Origin: Chryseobacterium luteum
GTDB lineage: Bacteria; Bacteroidota; Bacteroidia; Flavobacteriales; Weeksellaceae
Length of the DNA stretch: 64,000 nt
NCBI RefSeq assembly: GCF_000737785.1
Contig: NZ_JPRO01000004.1
Coordinates: 186,001-250,000 of the forward strand
Direction: 5' to 3'
In this document: positions 8,701 through 16,065 of the stretch, one piece after another
Layout: each line of letters begins with the position of its first letter
Position numbering within the stretch: position 1 is the first letter of the stretch
The notes under the pieces: generated by a model
Told to the model about the DNA's origin: nothing
Seen by the model: the letters and a program-made list of their open reading frames with translations, nothing else
Databases searched by the model: none
Translations under genes and position numbers: made by a program

Positions 8701-9348
8701 TTAATCTTCATGGGCAACCGTTTTTAAATCTCTCCAGTACGAATCCTTGTGGAGTCCAAAATCTGCCATCAGCAATTTGTTGATATACGGAATTTCCGCC
8801 AGTGCATAAGCTTTATTTTCAACAATCCTTTCGAGATATAATTTCCTGTAAGTTTTGTTCTGCAGCTCTTTTTCCCAGTTGATTTTCTCCAGGTTAAGAT
8901 GATATCCTATCCCTGAATAATGAAACTGTGTGAGAATATCTTCCAGCATTTTAACCAACGGATCATAAGGATCTGCGGTCCGCAGTACTGAAATAATCTG
9001 TGGTAAAAATCTCAGTGATAAATCCGCAGATAACATGGAAGAAATATCAGAGGCTATTTTTATCTTCGGAATCAGCTTATCCAGATCCTTTGATGTATCT
9101 TTCCTGATAAGATAGAGCTGAGCACTGTGGTACAGAACTTTCGCGCCCCAAACTGCTGCTTCTTTATCACAATTGATATCAGTGGATAAAAATTCCAGTC
9201 TCTCTTTTTCGAATTCTGTTTCAAAATAATCCCCGGCTTCCTGTTCTTCTTTTTTTGAAATCTCCTGCAAGCTTGAAAAAACAGTAATACAGCCGCTTTT
9301 CCGAAGCAGAAAAATAGTGTCTAAAAACGGGGACCTGGTTTCCATCAT
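8701..9348 (-). CDS. helical protein next to the MoxR system (possible accessory component)
   Basis: This is a 215-residue, mostly helical soluble protein with no signal peptide and no motif I recognise. It lies 129 bases upstream of the MoxR gene on the same strand and has its own well-formed promoter at 9353-9381. Accessory helical proteins (bpX4 type) occur beside MoxR-vWA systems and this may be one, but that is inference from position. Either of two adjacent ATG codons may be the start. The -7 box ends only 5 bases before the first, so the mRNA is probably leaderless. Confidence 0.65.
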   Translation of the reverse strand: MMETRSPFLDTIFLLRKSGCITVFSSLQEISKKEEQEAGDYFETEFEKERLEFLSTDINCDKEAAVWGAKVLYHSAQLYLIRKDTSKDLDKLIPKIKIASDISSMLSADLSLRFLPQIISVLRTADPYDPLVKMLEDILTQFHYSGIGYHLNLEKINWEKELQNKTYRKLYLERIVENKAYALAEIPYINKLLMADFGLHKDSYWRDLKTVAHED

Positions 9349-9352
9349 CTAA

Positions 9353-9381
9353 CAAAAATAAAACTATTTCGCAGAGAACAA
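9353..9381 (-). promoter_or_regulatory. promoter of the 215-residue gene
   Basis: On the minus strand, TTG (9381-9379), an 18-base spacer and TATTTTTG (9360-9353) match the Bacteroidetes consensus. The box abuts the start codon, which implies a leaderless or nearly leaderless mRNA. Confidence 0.65.
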
Positions 9382-9478
9382 AATTTTTCTTTGAATGATT
9401 GAACGTTAAATAATATTTGTGGTGAATTATTCATAAATGTGCTGATTAAATTCATGGTAAAATGGTTTTTACCTAATT

Positions 9479-9511
9479 AAACCTCATAGGTTTTGGAAAC
9501 CTATGAGGTTT
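9479..9511. repeat. perfect 15-bp palindrome with 3-base loop
   Basis: Arms 9479-9493 and 9497-9511 are perfectly complementary around TGG, with no T-tract adjacent. It looks like a mobile or dispersed intergenic palindrome rather than a terminator. It occupies the 324-base gap between 9348 and deoD together with the element at 9535-9588. Confidence 0.6.
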
Positions 9512-9534
9512 GTCCGGGGATTTTTTTCTTTTTT

Positions 9535-9588
9535 GACCACCCCGTCAGATCAAAGATCTGACATCCCTCCGGAAGAAGGGGAATTTAT
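9535..9588. repeat. compound palindromic intergenic element
   Basis: An inner perfect 8-bp hairpin (9544-9551 with 9555-9562, loop AAA) lies between an outer CCCC block (about 9540) and a GGGG block (about 9578-9581) that can also pair. The CCACCCCGTC...GAAGGGG layout resembles dispersed intergenic repeats seen in Flavobacteriia; that part is recollection. No gene is visible in the 9349-9672 gap. Confidence 0.45.
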
Positions 9589-9647
9589 GCTTAGAAAACT
9601 TAGTTTATTGAGAGACAAATCTTTAGATGTTTCAATCTAAAAGTTGT

Positions 9648-9655
9648 TATCTTTG
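9648..9655 (+). promoter_or_regulatory. -7 box of deoD
   Basis: TATCTTTG fits TAnnTTTG and ends 17 bases before the deoD start codon. The -33 TTG is not well placed. Confidence 0.5.
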
Positions 9656-9672
9656 TCCTTCAAAATAACATT

Positions 9673-10383
9673 ATGAGTATTCACATCAGTGCAAAAAAAG
9701 GAGAAATTGCTAAAGTAGTATTGCAGCCGGGAGATCCGCTCCGTGCACAATATATTGCTGAAAATTATTTGGAAAATGCTAAACTGGTAAGCAAAACAAG
9801 AGGAATCTTTTATTATACAGGTCTTTATAAAGGAAAAGAGATTACTGTAGGAGCCAGCGGAATGGGCTTTCCGAGCATCGGAATCTATTCTTTTGAATTA
9901 TTTACGGAGTATGAGGTAGATACCATCATCAGGATCGGAACCTGCGGAGCCTACACGACAGATCTTAAACTTTTTGATATTTTAAATATTGAAAATGCAG
10001 CCAGTGAAAGCACCTATGCCAAATATGCATGGGAAATTGAAGATGATATCCTTCCACATCAGGGAAATATTTTTGGAACGATCAATGAAACGGCTCAGGA
10101 ACTTTCTTTAGCCGCAAAATCAATCAATGTACACAGCAGCGATATTTTCTACAGAAAAGACCCGAATATTCCTGCGATTGCCACCAAATATAACTGTCCA
10201 GCTGTGGAAATGGAAGCTTTCGGATTATTTGCGAATGCCCAGCATTTAGGAAAAAATGCAGCTACGATCCTTACGGTAACCGATATTATTCCTACCCACG
10301 AAAAAATTTCTGCTGACGAAAGAGAAAAAGCCCTTAAACCCATGATGGAACTGGCTTTGGAATCAGCGATAAAAAGTCTTTAA
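9673..10383 (+). CDS. deoD: purine-nucleoside phosphorylase DeoD
   Basis: This is a 236-residue protein, the usual length of the hexameric DeoD family. It cleaves purine (deoxy)ribonucleosides with phosphate to the free base and (deoxy)ribose-1-phosphate in cytosolic purine salvage. The phosphate-binding N-terminal GDP motif (GDPLRAQY), the RIGTCG segment and the nucleoside-binding VEMEAFGLF motif are all present. It is monocistronic, with its own -7 box and a shared bidirectional terminator. It is a housekeeping gene inside the accessory island. Confidence 0.95.
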   Translation: MSIHISAKKGEIAKVVLQPGDPLRAQYIAENYLENAKLVSKTRGIFYYTGLYKGKEITVGASGMGFPSIGIYSFELFTEYEVDTIIRIGTCGAYTTDLKLFDILNIENAASESTYAKYAWEIEDDILPHQGNIFGTINETAQELSLAAKSINVHSSDIFYRKDPNIPAIATKYNCPAVEMEAFGLFANAQHLGKNAATILTVTDIIPTHEKISADEREKALKPMMELALESAIKSL

Positions 10384-10411
10384 CAGAAAAGAAAGTTAGC
10401 AGTTTCGCCAT

Positions 10412-10449
10412 AAAAAAAGAGCTTTACTTCATCAGTAGAGCTCTTTTTT
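10412..10449. terminator. bidirectional terminator between deoD and tatD-family gene
   Basis: The AAAAAAGAGCT arm (from 10412) pairs with the AGCTCTTTTTT arm (10439-10449), with A/T tracts on both sides. It serves the convergent deoD and TatD-family genes and overlaps the stop codon of the latter. Confidence 0.8.
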
Positions 10450-11233
10450 ATAGTTTGAAGAAATTCCTGGCAGTTTCTGTGGTCTCCTCTGCGACTTCGG
10501 AAATGCTTATTTTCTTCCAGTGAGCGATTGTCTGCGCCACGTAAGGAAGGAAAGACGGTTCGTTGCGGCGGTTCTGCATTCTCGGCATATTTTTCGGAAG
10601 CATGAAAGGGGCATCCGTTTCGATCATCATCCGGTCCAGCGGGGTATATTTTATGACATCTTCCAGCTGTTTAAATCTTTTATCATCACTTATAGCGCCC
10701 GTAAATCCCAAATAAAACCCTTTATCAAGATAAATTTTCGCTTCCTCCAAAGTTCCGGTGAAACAATGCACAACTGCTTTCGGCAATCCGGAAAGGTATT
10801 CGTCAGTAATTTCGTTAAATCTTTTAAAGGCTGATCTTTCATGAAGGAAAAGGGGTTTATTCACCTCAACGGCTAATTTCAACTGGGCTCTGTAGCATTT
10901 TTCCTGAATAGGTCTTGGGGAAAAATCCCGGTCGAAGTCCAGTCCGCATTCTCCTACTGATACTACCTGATCTGACTTCAAAAGGTTTCTAAGTTCCCTG
11001 ATACTTTCCAGGTTAAAAGATTTGGCATCATGGGGATGAATTCCTGCTGTAGAAAATAAAATCTCAGGATATTCTTCTGCTATTTCAGCAGATTCTTTGC
11101 TTCCACGTATGCTTGTTCCGGTCAGGATCATTTGTTCTACCCCGTTATCCAGGGCGCGGTTGATGATTTCTTCGTGTTCGTTATAGAACTGTTTATTGGT
11201 CAGATTAATGCCAATATCAATGTATGTATTCAT
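10448..11233 (-). CDS. TatD-family metal-dependent DNase/hydrolase
   Basis: This is a 261-residue TIM-barrel amidohydrolase-fold protein. The N-terminal metal site (DIGINLT here), the VSVGECGLDFDR metal-site motif, FLHERSAF, VVHCFTG and IETDAPF are all recognisable. Family members are 3'-5' exonucleases acting on DNA and RNA. It is the first protein gene after tRNA-like RNA 2, 29 bases away on the same strand, so it may share a transcript with the tRNA-like RNAs and could act in their trimming. That link is speculative because TatD proteins are widespread housekeeping enzymes. Confidence 0.9.
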   Translation of the reverse strand: MNTYIDIGINLTNKQFYNEHEEIINRALDNGVEQMILTGTSIRGSKESAEIAEEYPEILFSTAGIHPHDAKSFNLESIRELRNLLKSDQVVSVGECGLDFDRDFSPRPIQEKCYRAQLKLAVEVNKPLFLHERSAFKRFNEITDEYLSGLPKAVVHCFTGTLEEAKIYLDKGFYLGFTGAISDDKRFKQLEDVIKYTPLDRMMIETDAPFMLPKNMPRMQNRRNEPSFLPYVAQTIAHWKKISISEVAEETTETARNFFKL

Positions 11234-11261
11234 TTGTTTTTGTTTTGTTTTTCATTAAAAA

Positions 11262-11332
11262 GGGAAGCAAGCGGGATTCGAACCCGCATATCACATTTGC
11301 AGTGTGCGTTTTTCCATTAAACTATTGCCTCC
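11262..11332 (-). ncRNA. tRNA-like RNA 2 (Cys-like GCA loop)
   Basis: The acceptor is GGAGGCA (11332-11326) with TGCTTCC (11269-11263), 7 bp with one G-T pair. The D arm is GTTT/AAAC. The T arm is GCGGG/CCCGC with loop TTCGAAT. One unpaired T (11270) is inserted between the T stem and the acceptor, which normal tRNAs do not have. A CACA/TGTG stem with loop CTGCAAA would give a GCA (Cys) anticodon, the only near-normal anticodon arm of the set, but the fifth pair is missing. It could be called tRNA-Cys or a pseudo-tRNA by software. Confidence 0.7.
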
Positions 11333-11385
11333 GTTTATTTGAAAATTTAAGAGTTTACTATTTCTTCGTTGTTTAGTTTTAAAAT

Positions 11386-11455
11386 AGAAACAGGCAGGGC
11401 CCGAACCTGCAACCTTCCGTATAGTCGAATGTTTTTCCAGTTAAACTACTGTTTC
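11386..11455 (-). ncRNA. tRNA-like RNA 3
   Basis: There is a perfect 7-bp acceptor (GAAACAG, 11455-11449, with CTGTTTC, 11393-11387). The D arm GTTT/AAAC has the same loop sequence as locus 1, and the T arm GCAGG/CCTGC has loop TTCGGGC. The anticodon arm is weak, with only TTC/GAA plus mismatches, and the candidate loop ACTATAC lacks U33. It starts 5 bases after the stop codon of the 638-residue gene and lies 53 bases before tRNA-like RNA 2. Confidence 0.7.
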
Positions 11456-11460
11456 TTTAT

Positions 11461-13377
11461 TTATGCTTCCACTTCCAGCAGACTGAAATATTCTGAAGCA
11501 GTGAGCGCTCTGGGAAAGCCGCGTGGTGTAATTTCCCTTTCCAGCTCACAGATCAGAAGATCGCCCTGCCTTTTCAGACATTTGATGTGTGGAATAATGT
11601 TTTCATGTACCCTGAAAGTAGATGCGATGGCAGTGAGTGCATTTCCTTTATACTCCTGCTCTATCCAAAGCCAGTGTTCCTTTTCTGTGGAAGGACACCA
11701 GCATTTTACGGCGTAGGAATACTGATCTGTTTCGCGCCACGTATTAATTCCTAATTTTTTATTTTCAATTTTATACAGCTCATAACGGTTAATTCTCCTG
11801 ATCTGGGTTTTATTTCCGTTTTGATCGTATTCGTTATAATTCAGCTCCGCTTCTTCTTCATTGATCTTTTCCACTTCCAGACGCTTCATCAGGTTTCCTA
11901 CTCCCACATAATTAAAACAGAAAAGACGCAGATTTCTGTCCTCAGATTCAAAGAATTCTTCAAACTTTATGGGTTCCACCACATTCCAGAGCTTTTCTAT
12001 TTTTTCAAGAATTTTGGTAAAAAACAGTGTTTCAAACTGGGTCCACTGGCGTTCGTATTCTCTTGTCATAAAGTTCTGAAAACTGCTGTGACGCAGCTTC
12101 AGAATAGCAACCAGTTTCCGGATGCTGTAATTCTGCTGGTGAACCACATAGTTGAAAGGCATTCCGGAAAGAATCAGTTTATTTTTTGAAAGATACATTC
12201 TGTCATTGATCTTAAAATAAATATTTTTAGCCAGATGTTCAAAATGATCATCTTTCTGATACAGATAAAAATTAATTTCCTTCAGTGCGGGTAGTCGTGA
12301 TCCGTTCTGTTTTTCATCACCGAAAAAATTAATATACTCCAGGGATTTAAAATTAACTTTAAATGCATTATTCAGCCTTCCGTTGATTCTCTTAAGATGT
12401 TCAAATTCCAAAGAAGTATGCATCTCCAGATCCCCTACTTCCTGAAGTTTGGGAGCAATCGTCTGATAGGTTTTATACGTTCCTTTTACTTTTTCCAGAG
12501 AGATAAAATGACAGGTTTCACCCTGATTATGGATATTTCCTGTTACATTTTTCAACATTGGAAATCTTGCACCAGCGCCATAATTTATAGAAATACTTCC
12601 TGAAGTTTCCAATAACGGAAAATCGACATAGCAGCCCGTTCCCAATTGAATATTTCCTGTGATTTCCTGAAGCACCGAAAAAGAAGCTTTTGTCTTTTCA
12701 AATCTGATGTGTCCGACTATTTTCTTCAGTTCCGGAAAATCGTGCGTAAAATAGTGGCCGGTTTTGTCCCTGCATTCCATATTGATCTGCCCCTGAAGAA
12801 ATTCAAGATAGGGAAAAGATACATTTTTACCGTAAACATTGATCTTCCCACGGATTTCATAGTGCGGAATAATAATATCATCCCCGAAAATATCTGCATT
12901 GAAAATACCTTCTTTCGGTAGAAATTCCACTTCATACTGATGATTGATCGGGATGACATTTTTCGCCTGCACCAGCTTTTTGCCTCTTGCGATGACATTG
13001 GCTTTTTTCAGGGAAATCGCTCCTCCCACTGTTGCCAGGTTTTTAAAATCAAAATCAATGATGCATTTGAAATGCCCTTTTACCGTTTCCAGCTTCTCTA
13101 TTTCTGCCGGACAGTGAAGGGTAAAATTTTCTTCTACTGTTTTAAGGTTGGGAAGGGAGCAATCTGTTGCATCTACAGACAGAGATCCATTGACCTTTGT
13201 CAGATTCGGAAAGTGACATCCGTCTCCCCGAAGAAGCAGGTTTCCGTTCAGTTCTTCAATGTCCCATGTGATGTTTTTAGCATATATTTCTACAGTCACA
13301 TGATCATCAAAAGCCATCCCCGGAAGGTCTTCCGCGGAGAATATTTTATATCTTGTGATGGGATCAGTCGTATGCAT
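11461..13377 (-). CDS. repeat-rich (L-domain/LRR-like) protein with C-terminal unknown domain
   Basis: This is a 638-residue cytosolic-looking protein. From about residue 20 to 380 it consists of irregular 18-24-residue units of the form FPxLxxVxGxIxxxxxxxxx, like receptor L-domains or shallow leucine-rich solenoids. Residues 400-638 form a helical-then-beta domain containing CWCPSTEKEHWLWIE and IKCLKRQGDLLICE segments. I cannot name this domain; a PcfJ-like relation is possible but unproven. The gene overlaps the 141-residue gene by 14 bases and is bracketed by tRNA-like RNAs, so it is probably co-transcribed with them. It may be the recognition or scaffold component of the tRNA-like operon. 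Confidence 0.7.
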   Translation of the reverse strand: MHTTDPITRYKIFSAEDLPGMAFDDHVTVEIYAKNITWDIEELNGNLLLRGDGCHFPNLTKVNGSLSVDATDCSLPNLKTVEENFTLHCPAEIEKLETVKGHFKCIIDFDFKNLATVGGAISLKKANVIARGKKLVQAKNVIPINHQYEVEFLPKEGIFNADIFGDDIIIPHYEIRGKINVYGKNVSFPYLEFLQGQINMECRDKTGHYFTHDFPELKKIVGHIRFEKTKASFSVLQEITGNIQLGTGCYVDFPLLETSGSISINYGAGARFPMLKNVTGNIHNQGETCHFISLEKVKGTYKTYQTIAPKLQEVGDLEMHTSLEFEHLKRINGRLNNAFKVNFKSLEYINFFGDEKQNGSRLPALKEINFYLYQKDDHFEHLAKNIYFKINDRMYLSKNKLILSGMPFNYVVHQQNYSIRKLVAILKLRHSSFQNFMTREYERQWTQFETLFFTKILEKIEKLWNVVEPIKFEEFFESEDRNLRLFCFNYVGVGNLMKRLEVEKINEEEAELNYNEYDQNGNKTQIRRINRYELYKIENKKLGINTWRETDQYSYAVKCWCPSTEKEHWLWIEQEYKGNALTAIASTFRVHENIIPHIKCLKRQGDLLICELEREITPRGFPRALTASEYFSLLEVEA

Positions 13378-13789
13378 TTTCTATCAGTTTTGTTATGGGA
13401 TTGTATTCCTGCTGGATGTATTTCACAAAACAGTCACTTTCTATGCGGAGGATTTTGTGTTCACCATGAAAAATAAAGGCATCACCGGAAATAGTGAAGG
13501 TTTCCGTACTGCCATCCTTTTCCATGATCTTATATCCGGGTGCTTTCATCGTATGCTGATTACCTGTCTTTTCCAGACAGTATTCTTTATACGTTTGGGT
13601 ATATTCTTCTAAGTTATTTATTTTTTCTCTTGCCTCAGATTCTTTTCTCTTGTATAATAGATTCTCAGATAGTTCAGGGATATCCTGATTTTCTGTAAAA
13701 GACAGTTTTCTTTCCTCTGTGGCAGGAAAAACAGTTATTTCTTCAACAGGACCGTTATTTCTAAAAAAATCAAATATCTTTTTCAGCAT
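13364..13789 (-). CDS. 141-residue protein coupled to the repeat protein
   Basis: This is a small charged protein with a helical N-terminal half and a beta-rich C-terminal half (about 85-130). It has no signal peptide, membrane helix or known motif. Its 3' end overlaps the start of the 638-residue gene by 14 bases, which implies translational coupling. Its start lies 27 bases after tRNA-like RNA 4. It is probably a dedicated partner of the repeat protein. The function is unknown. Confidence 0.6.
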   Translation of the reverse strand: MLKKIFDFFRNNGPVEEITVFPATEERKLSFTENQDIPELSENLLYKRKESEAREKINNLEEYTQTYKEYCLEKTGNQHTMKAPGYKIMEKDGSTETFTISGDAFIFHGEHKILRIESDCFVKYIQQEYNPITKLIENAYD

Positions 13790-13816
13790 GGCTTTTATTT
13801 TTTGATGATAAAAAAA

Positions 13817-13890
13817 CGAAAGAAAATCGGATTCGAACCGATAATTCGCTTCTTAGAAGCTGGTTTTTTCCGGGTTAAACTATTTCTTTC
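13817..13890 (-). ncRNA. tRNA-like RNA 4 (collapsed anticodon arm)
   Basis: The acceptor is GAAAGAA (13890-13884) with TTCTTTC (13824-13818). The T arm is ATCGG/CCGAT with loop TTCGAAT. The D arm is GTTT/AAAC with an enlarged loop. As in locus 2, a single extra T (13825) separates T stem and acceptor. Where an anticodon arm should be, the sequence forms GCTTC-TAA-GAAGC, a 5-bp hairpin with a 3-base loop, so it cannot present a normal anticodon. Confidence 0.65.
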
Positions 13891-13904
13891 TTTATTATTC
13901 TCTG

Positions 13905-13975
13905 TGAAACGGCAGGATTCGAACCTGCGCCTCTGACTTGCCGAATCAGCGCTCTTCCATTGAGCTAACGTTTCT
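13905..13975 (-). ncRNA. tRNA-like RNA 5 (most tRNA-like D arm)
   Basis: The D arm has the canonical TTAGCTC...GAGC form. The T arm is GCAGG/CCTGC with TTCGAAT. The anticodon stem CTGAT/GTCAG is complete, closing loop TCGGCAA (GGC by position, but C at 33). The acceptor has only 6 regular pairs (GAAACG/CGTTTC) and is one base short on the 3' side. It starts 4 bases after the stop codon of the second SDR gene. It could be scored as a low-quality tRNA-Ala; I treat it as part of the tRNA-like set. Confidence 0.65.
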
Positions 13976-13979
13976 CCTT

Positions 13980-15344
13980 TTACCAGGTATTTATTTTATA
14001 ATTTTTCAGCAATACTCCGCTGTAATAATTCCCTTTTATTCCCTCAACGATAGGATGCAGTATTCTCGCAGCTCCGTCTACGGAATCGAGCGGCGGAATA
14101 TATCCCTGCTCAAACTGTTTTTTTCGAAGGCTTTCTTTGGCTCCTGTAGAAATCCATCCTACATCTACGGCACTCATATAAATCTGATCGTTTTCAAATT
14201 CTCTTGCAGAGGTAAGCGTCATCATATTCAGCGCTGCCTTTGTCATATTGGTATGCGGATGAAATACCGTTTTATTATCGTAGCTGAAAATACCCTCCGA
14301 AGACGTCACATTGATGATAAATTTCTCTTTAAATACCGAGTTTTTCATCAAAGGTTTCAGTTCTTTGATCAGAAAATAAGGAGCGATATGATTGATCAGA
14401 TTCACTTCTACCAATTCATACATAGAAACTTCTTCCAATGTGGAATTCCAGCTCGTTTTTTCTCTGTTATCCACAGGCTGTCCGAAACGGGTAAGAGCAA
14501 CCGGAGTTTCATCGTTCTGAGCATATTCAAGCTTTGAGATTTCGCTTGAAATTTCCGTCCGATTGGGAAAAAGATTCCGGATATTTTTAAATTCAACTAA
14601 CTTTTGTCTTTCATGGTTGATGACCGGAAGATAATATTCATCGGGATATTTTATAGTTTGGGCTGCGTTGTTGATCAGGATATCCAGCGTATCAAAACGG
14701 GTTTTATAAAAATCTATAAAATCCTGTATGGCCTTGAGATTTCTCAGGTCCAAACCATATACCCAAAGTCTTTCTTTCCAGTCTTCGTAATCTGCTTCCT
14801 GCTGCATCATTTCCAGCGCCAGTGCAGGAAAACGGGTTGTCAAAACCAAATTGGCCCCGTTTCTTAACAATTTCAATGCTGTTGCCCATCCTACTTTCAC
14901 TCTTCCTCCTGTCAGGATAACATTTCTTCCTTTGAAATCTGCCGTTTCAAAACGTTTTTCATAGTTTTCTGCGGCACATTCCGGACAGAGTCTTGTGTAA
15001 AAAGAATGAGCATACTGATAGCTACGGTTACAGCAGTAGCAGTTTTTTGGGATCTGAAGCGGAGTGAGTTTCGTCTCCTCTTTTTCTTCATCATAGAAAG
15101 CTGAAGCTCCTGCCAATGCCTTTTGCATCAATACAGCATCAGCACTCACCGCAAGATCATGAGATTTCATCCTGGAATAATTTTCCTGGCGGTTCTGCTT
15201 TTTAGCGTTCTTATGAATTTTCGTGATCAACCCTGAAAATATCTTATTGTCAGGATTAAGAAATGGCTCGTCTTTCAAAGCATTCAGAACCCTGAGACAT
15301 GTTTCCCATTCGTTTTTCGAAAATTTTTGATCTGAAAAATCCAT
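13980..15344 (-). CDS. zinc-ribbon SDR-fold protein, paralogue 2, catalytic Tyr missing
   Basis: This is a 454-residue paralogue of 196-1575 with the same layout: helical N-terminal domain, CYCC/CPEC zinc-ribbon motif and SDR domain with TGGRVKVG and NNAAQ. The active-site tyrosine is again replaced (TNMTK). I chose the ATG at 15344 because it aligns with the start of paralogue 1 and lies 18 bases after a -7 box; an in-frame start at 15386 would add 14 poorly conserved residues. It is followed directly by tRNA-like RNAs 5 and 4. The function is unknown; the shared loss of the catalytic Tyr suggests a cofactor-binding or structural role. Confidence 0.85.
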   Translation of the reverse strand: MDFSDQKFSKNEWETCLRVLNALKDEPFLNPDNKIFSGLITKIHKNAKKQNRQENYSRMKSHDLAVSADAVLMQKALAGASAFYDEEKEETKLTPLQIPKNCYCCNRSYQYAHSFYTRLCPECAAENYEKRFETADFKGRNVILTGGRVKVGWATALKLLRNGANLVLTTRFPALALEMMQQEADYEDWKERLWVYGLDLRNLKAIQDFIDFYKTRFDTLDILINNAAQTIKYPDEYYLPVINHERQKLVEFKNIRNLFPNRTEISSEISKLEYAQNDETPVALTRFGQPVDNREKTSWNSTLEEVSMYELVEVNLINHIAPYFLIKELKPLMKNSVFKEKFIINVTSSEGIFSYDNKTVFHPHTNMTKAALNMMTLTSAREFENDQIYMSAVDVGWISTGAKESLRKKQFEQGYIPPLDSVDGAARILHPIVEGIKGNYYSGVLLKNYKINTW

Positions 15345-15362
15345 AGCTTCAGTTGATGTCTG

Positions 15363-15370
15363 CAAAATTA
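15363..15370 (-). promoter_or_regulatory. -7 box of SDR paralogue 2
   Basis: The minus strand reads TAATTTTG, matching TAnnTTTG. Just upstream lies an imperfect inverted motif (TGCG...CGCA around 15372-15385), possibly an operator. The promoter would start the SDR/tRNA-like/repeat-protein transcript. Confidence 0.5.
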
Positions 15371-15413
15371 TGTGCGCAGTACGCAATCTTTTTACGCACT
15401 GAAATTTTATTTA

Positions 15414-16064
15414 TCAATCGTTGATAAATTTTTCAAGAAAACCGATCAGCTGTTTCCCGCCATGACTCCACCGGATTCCGTGGCCTTCTTTTTCCCTGAC
15501 TTCGAAAACAAGTTCATGCTTGTAATGATAGAAAACATTCCACCAGGTTCTGTTGTCCAGAATATAGCTGATCTTTTCCATGACTTTTTCCTGTTTCTGT
15601 AAATTATTTCCTTTGATTTCGCCCCAGAATTGATCATCCATTCTTCCGATATGCTTTTCCCAGGCTCTCTGTGCAATGGTAATTTCGTTATTAAAGGGTT
15701 TTATGCAGGCTTCAATTAACATCTCTTTTAAAGGTGGAACCGCATTTTCATCGCGGATGCTGGCAGAAGTAAGGCGCTGTCCCAAAATATTCAGCCAATG
15801 TTCAAAAGGAAGCTTTTCGAGCTGCTCAGCTTTCATCTGATCATTATTGTTACTTTGAAATATATTGATAAACACATCAAAACTTTCTTTTCTGTCTGTT
15901 TTAATTTCTTCATTAAAATATGGAAGCTTCCATTCCAGGATATTGCCACGAAACTTAACCATGTTATTTTCCATGGTCTGCAAATGTTCTTCAGCAAGAA
16001 CAGCCTGGTATTTTTCTTTCCAGGAATGGGAAATCAGCGGGATATAAGGTTTAAACAAATACAT
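15414..16064 (-). CDS. 216-residue protein coupled to the PIN-like gene
   Basis: This is a soluble helical protein with a conserved-looking tryptophan-rich C-terminal half (W-W near residue 170, and a GIRWSHGGKQLIGFLEKF segment). I do not recognise the family. The chosen ATG (16064) follows the stop codon of the DUF434-type gene by one base (TAAAATG), a standard coupling arrangement; an alternative start at 16091 would overlap that gene. By position it works with the PIN-like protein. Confidence 0.65.
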   Translation of the reverse strand: MYLFKPYIPLISHSWKEKYQAVLAEEHLQTMENNMVKFRGNILEWKLPYFNEEIKTDRKESFDVFINIFQSNNNDQMKAEQLEKLPFEHWLNILGQRLTSASIRDENAVPPLKEMLIEACIKPFNNEITIAQRAWEKHIGRMDDQFWGEIKGNNLQKQEKVMEKISYILDNRTWWNVFYHYKHELVFEVREKEGHGIRWSHGGKQLIGFLEKFIND

Positions 16065-16065
16065 T

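Noticed and set aside
9479..9511. Intrinsic terminator
   Set aside because: A strong hairpin but no T-run on either strand and not placed at a gene end; read as a dispersed palindrome.
13905..13975. Functional tRNA-Ala(GGC)
   Set aside because: It is the best candidate of the set, but the 3' acceptor strand is one base short and position 33 is C. I keep it as tRNA-like; a tRNA model score would decide.
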